Of a DNA stretch of 8,001 bases, positions 1 to 4,402 are shown piece after piece. The translations under genes were made by a program, and so were the position numbers. The notes beneath the pieces are model-generated. The model saw nothing but the letters and a program-made list of their open reading frames with translations, had not been told where the DNA came from and ran no database searches. The DNA is from Chromatiales bacterium (GTDB lineage: Bacteria > Pseudomonadota > Gammaproteobacteria > CAMYNG01): contig JALSIK010000416.1 of the NCBI GenBank assembly GCA_026990045.1, forward strand, positions 1-8,001, in the 5' to 3' direction. The stretch's first letter is position 1. Every line of letters starts with the position of its first letter.

Positions 1-219
1 GGCGAACAGGCCCAGGGTGTTGTACACCGTGGCCTTGGAGACGTGGGCGCCACCGGCGTTGACCGCCTCCAGCACCTGGTCGGCGGACAGGTGCTGGGGC
101 CGCGCGAACAGGAGCGCGGCGATCTCCACCCGCTGCTGGGTGGGCATGATGCCGTGGGCACGCAGGCGCTCGATCACCTTCTCCCGGCCAAGGGATTGTT
201 TTTCAAGGTGTTGGGTCAT
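1..219 (-). CDS. Fur-family transcriptional regulator, PerR-like, N-terminal part (cut by window edge)
   Basis: The 73 codons from the ATG at 219 to the window edge encode the N-terminal winged-helix domain of a Fur-family metalloregulator. Visible landmarks are the segment around G23-I-M-P-T-Q-Q-R30 (first DNA-binding helices), the P41-Q-H43-L-S-A-D47 turn whose histidine aligns with the regulatory-metal histidine of Fur/PerR, and the recognition helix V60-S-K-A-T-V-Y-N67. Asn after the conserved Tyr is the PerR-type residue; Fur proteins usually have Arg there. The dimerisation domain, the remaining metal ligands and any zinc-binding cysteines lie outside the window, so iron, peroxide or zinc sensing cannot be settled. 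The gene lies 48 bases after thiO on the same strand but appears to have its own promoter and possible operator. The start is chosen because the protein then begins with a family-typical short leader (MTQHLEKQSLGRE) before the first helix. Family assignment is firm; the subfamily is an inference. Confidence 0.9.
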   Translation of the reverse strand, partial: MTQHLEKQSLGREKVIERLRAHGIMPTQQRVEIAALLFARPQHLSADQVLEAVNAGGAHVSKATVYNTLGLFA

Positions 220-233
220 TATTCCCAGTATAA
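219..233 (-). promoter_or_regulatory. Candidate PerR/Fur-type operator
   Basis: Read on the minus strand, the 15 bases are TTATACTGGGAATAA, an imperfect palindrome with TTAT/ATAA outer arms. It matches 10 of the 14 defined positions of the Bacillus PerR-box consensus TTATAATnATTATAA. It spans the likely -10 hexamer and its last base is the first base of the regulator's start codon, so a bound repressor would block transcription. Autoregulation is typical of Fur/PerR proteins. The site was found by eye and not tested against background frequency, although such an AT-rich palindrome stands out in this GC-rich sequence. Confidence 0.4.
227..232 (-). promoter_or_regulatory. Likely -10 box of the Fur-family regulator gene
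   Basis: The minus-strand hexamer TATACT matches the sigma-70 -10 consensus at five of six positions. Seven bases (GGGAATA) separate it from the ATG, so transcription would begin at or next to the start codon. No convincing -35 box is seen 16-18 bases upstream. GGGA close to the ATG could alternatively act as a weak, tightly spaced ribosome-binding site. Confidence 0.4.
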
Positions 234-267
234 CCCAATGGAAGGCACCGGGCCAGATGGAAGCGCC

Positions 268-1368
268 TCAGGCCGCCGCCCGGGCCGGCGCGTAGGGCGC
301 CGGATCCAGCGCCGGGACCCGCCCCAGCATGAGATCGGCCACCAGCCGGGCCGAGGCCGGGGCCAGTACCAGGCCGTTGCGGTAGTGCCCGGTGGCCACC
401 CACAGCCCTTCGATTTCCGGGTGTTCCCCCAGGAACGGGACCCCCGTGGGAGAACCCGGCCGCAACCCCGCCCACTGGCGCACCACCGGCAGCTCCGCCA
501 GCACCGGGGCGATGCGCCGGGCCTCGGCCACGAGTTCCCGGCGGGCCTCGGGGGTCACCGACTTGTCGAAGCCGGACTCTTCCAGGGTGCTGCCGGCCAG
601 CACGTGGCCGTCGCGGCGCGGGATGACGTAGCGCCCGCGCGACAGCACGATGCGGCGCAGCCGTCCCGGCGGCCCCCGGAACAGGATCATCTGGCCCCGC
701 ACCGGCCGCACCGGCAGGGCCGCCCCCAGCGGAGCCAGCAGGCCGGCACTCCAGGCCCCCGCCGCCACCAGCACCTGCCCGGCCGGCACCGTCCCCGACG
801 GGGTCAGCAGGTCCCGGACCCGGCCGGCCCGGGTACGGATGGCCCGCACCTCCACCCCCTGGCGCACCTCCACCCCCTGCCGCTCCAGGGCCCGGTGCAG
901 GGCCCGCACCAGGCGCGGGTTGCGCACCTGGGCCACCTCCGCCAGCCACAGCAGCGGTGCGCCCACCTCGCCCAGGCCCGGCTCCAGCGCCCGCGCCCCC
1001 CTCTTGTCCAGGACCTCCACGGGAACGCCGTGACCGGCGGCCCACTCGCGCGCGGTGTCCGCCTCGCCGGGGTCCAGGTCGCCGACGAGCAGCCCGCAGC
1101 GGGTCCACTGGGGATCGACCCCGGCCTCCGCGGCCAGGGCCTCCGCCAGCCCCGGCCACGCCGCCTGGCTGGCCGCGGCCAGGCGGGTCACCGCCTCCGG
1201 GTAACGCCACGGGTACAGGGGGGACAGGATGCCCCCGCCGGCCCACGAGGACTCGCCGCCGGGCCGGCCCCGGTCGAGGACGGCCACCTGGGCCCCGGCC
1301 GCGGCCAGCTCCCGGGCCGCCAGCAGGCCCACGATCCCCGCGCCCACGATGGTGAAATCCGCCGTCAT
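268..1368 (-). CDS. thiO: Glycine oxidase ThiO (FAD-dependent, thiazole biosynthesis)
   Basis: This 366-residue flavoenzyme of the DAO family oxidises glycine with O2 to iminoglycine, releasing hydrogen peroxide; ThiG uses the imine to build the thiazole ring of thiamine. It is expected to be cytosolic. The FAD-binding Rossmann motif G9-A-G-I-V-G14 and the acidic D32 ending strand beta-2 (VAVLDRG) are present, followed by the ThiO-style S40-S-W-A-G-G-G-I-L-S-P stretch. Y247 (in RYVIPRRDGHVLAGST), R303 (in WAGLRPGSPTG) and R330 (in GHYRNG) fall almost exactly where Bacillus subtilis ThiO has Y246, R302 and R329, its substrate-binding residues. That agreement makes glycine oxidase more likely than a D-amino-acid dehydrogenase or sarcosine oxidase. 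The start is the only ATG placed just before the first beta strand and has a weak GAGAAG three bases upstream. Length is normal for the family. No other thi gene is visible here, and an in-frame 18-base tandem repeat lies at 845-879. Confidence 0.93.
   Translation of the reverse strand: MTADFTIVGAGIVGLLAARELAAAGAQVAVLDRGRPGGESSWAGGGILSPLYPWRYPEAVTRLAAASQAAWPGLAEALAAEAGVDPQWTRCGLLVGDLDPGEADTAREWAAGHGVPVEVLDKRGARALEPGLGEVGAPLLWLAEVAQVRNPRLVRALHRALERQGVEVRQGVEVRAIRTRAGRVRDLLTPSGTVPAGQVLVAAGAWSAGLLAPLGAALPVRPVRGQMILFRGPPGRLRRIVLSRGRYVIPRRDGHVLAGSTLEESGFDKSVTPEARRELVAEARRIAPVLAELPVVRQWAGLRPGSPTGVPFLGEHPEIEGLWVATGHYRNGLVLAPASARLVADLMLGRVPALDPAPYAPARAAA
845..879 (-). repeat. In-frame tandem repeat inside thiO (period 18 bases)
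   Basis: The 17 bases at 845-861 are identical to those at 863-879, giving a period of 18 bases, or six codons. The encoded stretch reads QGVEVRQGVEVRA, so GVEVRQ is effectively doubled. It lies in the substrate-domain strand region before the GRVRDLLTPSG turn. Related oxidases often carry a GVEV...GxEV pattern here, so this may be either a small duplication or ordinary strand similarity. Confidence 0.6.
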
Positions 1369-1432
1369 CGTCTTCTCGCGCCACCCCGGGCCGCCACTCG
1401 TCGGCGCCGGAACGCCGCCGGTCGGCCCGCAC

Positions 1433-1461
1433 CGGACAGGAAACCGTAACCGTACTATAAA
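1433..1461 (+). promoter_or_regulatory. Candidate sigma-70 promoter of the minor-pilin operon
   Basis: CGGACA at 1433-1438 (four of six matches to TTGACA) and TATAAA at 1456-1461 (five of six matches to TATAAT) are separated by 17 bases, the optimal spacing. The -10 box ends seven bases before the fimT ATG, so the predicted transcript would start at or next to the start codon. The spacer is otherwise GC-rich, which makes the AT-rich hexamer stand out. I see no clear sigma-54 GG-N10-GC element. Confidence 0.5.
1454..1459 (-). promoter_or_regulatory. Weak candidate -10 box for thiO, overlapping the pilus promoter
   Basis: The minus-strand hexamer TATAGT (five of six matches to TATAAT) shares four bases with the plus-strand TATAAA box. 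It would give a leader of about 80 bases ahead of thiO. No good -35 box lies 15-18 bases upstream, within the fimT start region. I searched the leader by eye for a TPP-riboswitch THI-box core and saw none. Confidence 0.25.
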
Positions 1462-1468
1462 TTCGGGC

Positions 1469-2080
1469 ATGAACAGAACGACTGCAGGCCTGACACTGGT
1501 GGAACTCATGGTCACCCTGGCGGTGTTCGCCCTGCTGGTGATGGTCGCGGTGCCGGCGTTCAACAACATCGTCAACATCAACCGCACGGCCGAGGGTATC
1601 AACGCCCTGTCGCGCGACCTGTCCCTGGCCCGCAGCGAGGCCCTGGCGCGCAACGCCAACGTCACCGTCTGCGCCAGTACCAACGCCGTCACCGCGGCCA
1701 CCCCCACCTGCAGCGGGAGCAACACCTGGGAAGCAGGCTGGATCGTGTTCGTGGACCTCAACCGCGACGGCGCCATCAACGGCAACGACGTGCTGCTGCG
1801 GGCCACCGGCCCCATCGCGCCGGGCTACACCCTGCGCGCCCACGTCGGCTTCGACGACATGACGCAGCTCCAGTTCCGGCCCACCGGCGAGCTGCGCGAC
1901 ACCTCGGGCGACGGCATCAACCAGGGCACCTTCCGCCTGCGGGACAACAACGCCGACAGCGGCCAGAACCAGCGCATCCGGGCCATCAACGTGAGCCCCA
2001 TGGGCCGGATCTCGCTGGCCGTGGACACCGACAACAACGGCATCGTGGAAGACATCAATGGCACCGACATCACGAGCTGA
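1469..2080 (+). CDS. fimT: GspH/FimT-type minor pilin of the type IV pilus
   Basis: This 203-residue type IV minor pilin begins with a classical prepilin signal: a seven-residue leader MNRTTAG, cleavage after G7 by PilD peptidase, then LTLVELMVTLAVFALLVMV with Glu at mature position 5. The rest matches the GspH/FimT family: SRDLSLARSEALARN after the helix, a cysteine pair C68/C81 flanking a variable turn, W..GWIVFVD, and the Q-F-R-P-T-G-E-L turn. An EF-hand-like loop, D96-L-N98-R-D100-G-A-I-N-G-N-D107, follows the FVD strand, and a second lies near the C-terminus (D186-T-D188-N-N190-G). It is the first gene of the operon, and its end overlaps pilV by 23 bases. The start is the only start codon giving a normal prepilin leader; it has no good Shine-Dalgarno sequence, and a promoter-like -10 box ends seven bases upstream. 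Whether it is functionally FimT or FimU cannot be told from sequence; its position corresponds to P. aeruginosa fimU. Confidence 0.9.
   Translation: MNRTTAGLTLVELMVTLAVFALLVMVAVPAFNNIVNINRTAEGINALSRDLSLARSEALARNANVTVCASTNAVTAATPTCSGSNTWEAGWIVFVDLNRDGAINGNDVLLRATGPIAPGYTLRAHVGFDDMTQLQFRPTGELRDTSGDGINQGTFRLRDNNADSGQNQRIRAINVSPMGRISLAVDTDNNGIVEDINGTDITS
2047..2051 (+). promoter_or_regulatory. Ribosome-binding site of pilV inside the fimT coding region
   Basis: GGAAG lies six bases before the ATG at 2058, within the last codons of fimT. It supports that upstream ATG as the pilV start and hence a 20-residue prepilin leader. No other start codon lies in frame between it and the cleavage site. Confidence 0.6.
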
Positions 2081-2606
2081 ACGGCAGCCGGTACGGCACG
2101 GGGACCGCCACCGGGGATTCACCCTGGTGGAGATCATGATCGCCCTGCTCATCCTTTCGGTAGGCCTCCTGGGCCTGGCGGGACTGCAGGCCAACGGGCT
2201 GCGCCAGAACAACAACGCGCTCCAGCGCACCTACGCCATGATCCAGGCCTACGACATGGCCGAGCGCATGCGCGCCAACCGCACCGGCGTCAACGCCGGG
2301 GCCTACACGCTGGCCCCCTCCCTGGGCTCCCCGCCCGATCCGGGCCAGTACTGCACCGGCGCCGGGGCGGACTGCAGCGCCGCCGAGCTGGCCGCGGCGG
2401 ATGTCTATGAATGGTGGCAGCAGACCAACCGCCTGCTGCCCTCGGGCACCGGTTCCATCCAGCCGACCCCCGTGGCCGGGGGCACCGGCAGGGAATGGAC
2501 GGTGACCGTCATGTGGGACGAGGAACGCACCGGCGCCACCGGCCTCAACTGCGGCAACGATCCCGCCACCGATCTCAAGTGCTACAGCTTCACCTTCGAG
2601 CCATGA
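2058..2606 (+). CDS. pilV: Type IV pilus minor pilin PilV
   Basis: The 182-residue protein has a 20-residue basic leader ending in H18-R-G20, then the prepilin helix FTLVEIMIALLILSVGLLGL with Glu at mature position 5. The following AGLQANGLRQNNNALQRTYAMIQAYDMAERMRANRTG is the PilV hallmark, especially the D-M-A-E-R-M-R-A-N-R motif. The C-terminal part has four cysteines (YC..., ADC, NCG, KCY) and a WTVTVMWDE strand typical of the family. PilV is processed by PilD in the inner membrane and helps build the minor-pilin priming complex with PilW, PilX and FimU/FimT. Its stop codon overlaps the pilW start as ATGA, which suggests translational coupling. The leader is longer than the usual 6-10 residues, but no alternative start exists in the sequence. 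Confidence 0.93.
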   Translation: MAPTSRAERQPVRHGDRHRGFTLVEIMIALLILSVGLLGLAGLQANGLRQNNNALQRTYAMIQAYDMAERMRANRTGVNAGAYTLAPSLGSPPDPGQYCTGAGADCSAAELAAADVYEWWQQTNRLLPSGTGSIQPTPVAGGTGREWTVTVMWDEERTGATGLNCGNDPATDLKCYSFTFEP

Positions 2607-3778
2607 GCAGGAAAGACCCCTTCGCCATGCCCCGCCGCGCCGGCTCCGCCGCCGGCCTCACCCTGGTGGAGCTGATGGTGGCCCTGGCCGTGTTCTCCAT
2701 CCTCATGCTGGGCCTGGGCACCGTGTACCAGGCCAACAAGCGCAACGGGGCGGTCCAGCGGGAATTCGCCTACCTGCAGGAGAACGCCCGCTTCGCCCTG
2801 AACCTCATCGCCCAGGACATCCGCCAGTCCGGCTTTTCCGGCTGCAACCCGGAGATCAAGATCCTCCTGGACCAGACCGATCCGGCCTACGATCCCAACC
2901 TGTTCGACTTCTCGGCCACCCTGTCGGGCTTCGAGTTCCTGGGCACGCTGCCCGGTGACCTCTACAACATGCCCGCCATTGCCACCGCGGCACCCCTGTC
3001 CTGGAACGATGCCGGCGGGAACGCCCTCCCGGCGGGCTTCACCAATCCGGTGGCGGGTTCGGACGTGCTCATCGTCAAGTCCGCCCAGCCCCTGGCCGGC
3101 GTCACGCCCAGCGCGGAAACACCCCAGAACGCGGCCTCGGTTCCCCTCACCGGGCCCAGCGGCGTGCCCGCCGGCACCATCGTCATGATCGCCGACTGCA
3201 AGAACGCCGACGTCTTCCAGAACACGGCCAACGAGAATGCCGCCACCCTGACCCGCGGCGTGAGCGGGAACAAGCCCGGCAACGTCGTGCCCGGCGGCAA
3301 CTCCTTCAGCCACACCTACCGCCAGGCAGCCAGCCTGTACACCGCCAGCATCTACGGCTACTACGTGAGCCTGGGCGCCGGCGGCGAACCGGGACTGTTC
3401 CGGGTGTCGTTCCGGCAAGGCACCGCCGACACGCCGCAGGAGCTGGCCAGCGGGATCGAGAACATGCAGGTCCTCTACGGCGAGGACACCGACGCCACGC
3501 CGGACTTCCTGCCCAACCGCTACGTGCCGGCGCACCAGGTCACCAATCCCAAGCGCGTGGTGACGGTGAAAATCTCGCTCCTGGTGCGCAGCCCGCAGGA
3601 GATCCCGCGCCCCCAGGCGGCGGCCGCCCCCACCCTGCTGCTGGCCGGGGTGAACGCGGCCAGCGGCGTGCGCATCACCCCGCCCAACGAGGCGCGGCTG
3701 CGCAAGGTGTTCACGACCACCGTGTTCGTCCGCAACGCGGCCCTGTGCCGGAAGCTGGCGGGCGACACCGAGTGCTGA
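2603..3778 (+). CDS. pilW: Type IV pilus minor pilin/assembly protein PilW
   Basis: This 391-residue minor pilin has an 18-residue leader ending S-A-A-G18, then LTLVELMVALAVFSILMLGL with Glu at mature position 5. After the helix, REFAYLQENARFALNLIAQDIRQSGF is the signature of the PilW family. The large globular part includes a SDVLIVKSAQPL strand, the D-C199-K-N-A-D-V-F motif common in PilW, SHTYRQAASLY, GIENMQVLYGED and VVTVKISLLVRSPQE. Cysteines include C81 soon after the helix, C199, and a C-terminal pair C382/C391, the latter being the final residue. In P. aeruginosa PilW joins PilV, PilX and FimU in the tip complex that supports PilY1. The start at 2603 is preferred because it overlaps the pilV stop (ATGA). 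An internal Met at residue 9 would give a more usual ten-residue leader but has no well-spaced Shine-Dalgarno sequence. Confidence 0.93.
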   Translation: MSRKDPFAMPRRAGSAAGLTLVELMVALAVFSILMLGLGTVYQANKRNGAVQREFAYLQENARFALNLIAQDIRQSGFSGCNPEIKILLDQTDPAYDPNLFDFSATLSGFEFLGTLPGDLYNMPAIATAAPLSWNDAGGNALPAGFTNPVAGSDVLIVKSAQPLAGVTPSAETPQNAASVPLTGPSGVPAGTIVMIADCKNADVFQNTANENAATLTRGVSGNKPGNVVPGGNSFSHTYRQAASLYTASIYGYYVSLGAGGEPGLFRVSFRQGTADTPQELASGIENMQVLYGEDTDATPDFLPNRYVPAHQVTNPKRVVTVKISLLVRSPQEIPRPQAAAAPTLLLAGVNAASGVRITPPNEARLRKVFTTTVFVRNAALCRKLAGDTEC

Positions 3779-3784
3779 AGGAGG
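3778..3784 (+). promoter_or_regulatory. Strong ribosome-binding site of pilX
   Basis: AAGGAGG, a perfect Shine-Dalgarno sequence, begins on the last base of the pilW stop codon and ends five bases before the ATG at 3790. It fixes the pilX start there and argues against a GTG at 3745 in the same frame, inside pilW. It is the strongest ribosome-binding site in the operon. Confidence 0.85.
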
Positions 3785-3789
3785 AGACC

Positions 3790-4368
3790 ATGGCCCATCC
3801 GTCCGCCCCATGCCCCGCGCCCGGCCGCCGCTGCCGCGGCGCCGCCCTGGCCACGGCACTGGTGCTGCTGCTGGTGCTCACGGTCCTGGGCGTGTCGGTG
3901 CTCAACACCGTCATGCTGGAGGAGCGCATGGCCGGCAACCTGCGCGATTCCACCCTGGCGTTCGAGACCGCCGAGACGGTGCTCATGTCGGCCGAGCGGA
4001 ATCTCGCCGGCGGCTGGCGCCTGGGCGTGGATCCCAAGCCCGACTGCTCCAACCAGGTGTGCGACGCCGTCAACGGGACCCCCACGTACGACGGCGTCAA
4101 CCCGCTGGACTTCGAGAACAACGCCCACAACGACGGCTTCTGGTACGCCAACAGCGTCACCTACACCGGCGCCATCAACAACGCGGCCAAGAATCCCAGC
4201 TACTACGTCGAGAAGACGGACAACATCTGCAGCACGGCGGAGATCAACTGCGAGGGCGGGAGCATCCGCGGCTATTACCGCGTGACCGCGCGCGGCATCG
4301 GGGCCGGCACCAACACGGTTTCCATCCTCCAGATCCACTTCGCCCGGACCGAGGATTTCTACAAGTGA
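3790..4368 (+). CDS. pilX: Type IV pilus minor pilin PilX
   Basis: The 192-residue protein has a 17-residue leader ending R-C15-R-G17, then the hydrophobic helix AALATALVLLLVLTVLGVSVL. It continues with TVMLEERMAGNLRDSTLAFETAETVLMSAERNL. The E-E-R-M-A-G-N-L-R-D and A-F-E-T-A-E motifs are diagnostic of the PilX N-terminal family. Mature position 5 is Thr, not Glu; absence of Glu5 is also known in the GspK-like pilins to which PilX is functionally compared. Mature cysteines form two close pairs, C86/C91 and C147/C154, probably disulfides in the periplasm. The C-terminus ends in the usual GYYRVTARGIGAGTNTVSILQIHF strands. PilX is expected to cap the priming complex and contact PilY1, encoded 34 bases downstream. 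A perfect Shine-Dalgarno sequence fixes the start. Two cysteines in the leader (C8, C15) are odd. Confidence 0.92.
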   Translation: MAHPSAPCPAPGRRCRGAALATALVLLLVLTVLGVSVLNTVMLEERMAGNLRDSTLAFETAETVLMSAERNLAGGWRLGVDPKPDCSNQVCDAVNGTPTYDGVNPLDFENNAHNDGFWYANSVTYTGAINNAAKNPSYYVEKTDNICSTAEINCEGGSIRGYYRVTARGIGAGTNTVSILQIHFARTEDFYK

Positions 4369-4390
4369 GGAAGCGGCGCACGCCTTTCCC

Positions 4391-4394
4391 GGAG
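4391..4394 (+). promoter_or_regulatory. Ribosome-binding site of pilY1
   Basis: GGAG lies eight bases before the ATG at 4403, in the 34-base gap after pilX. The gap shows no terminator-like hairpin, which is consistent with read-through from pilX into pilY1. Confidence 0.6.
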
Positions 4395-4402
4395 ATGCAG
4401 CC

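Noticed and set aside
1369..1447. TPP riboswitch ahead of thiO
   Set aside because: The GC-rich leader shows no THI-box-like core or the expected paired arms by eye. A covariance-model search would be decisive.
43..1449. A 468-codon plus-strand open frame opposite the Fur-family gene and thiO
   Set aside because: Its composition is Arg/Pro/His/Gln-rich and low in complexity, without domains, and it lies across two well-supported minus-strand genes. It is an antisense shadow.
203..2230. A 675-codon minus-strand open frame spanning fimT, the spacer and thiO
   Set aside because: It crosses both real genes in wrong frames, is dominated by Gly/Arg/Pro/Ala, and shows no motif.
3745..3789. Upstream GTG extension of pilX inside the pilW coding region
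   Set aside because: A perfect AAGGAGG five bases before the ATG at 3790 and the normal position of the prepilin-like helix favour the shorter form.
2582..3859. A 425-codon minus-strand open frame opposite pilW
   Set aside because: It is Gly/Val/His/Arg-rich with no domain and mirrors the pilW coding sequence.
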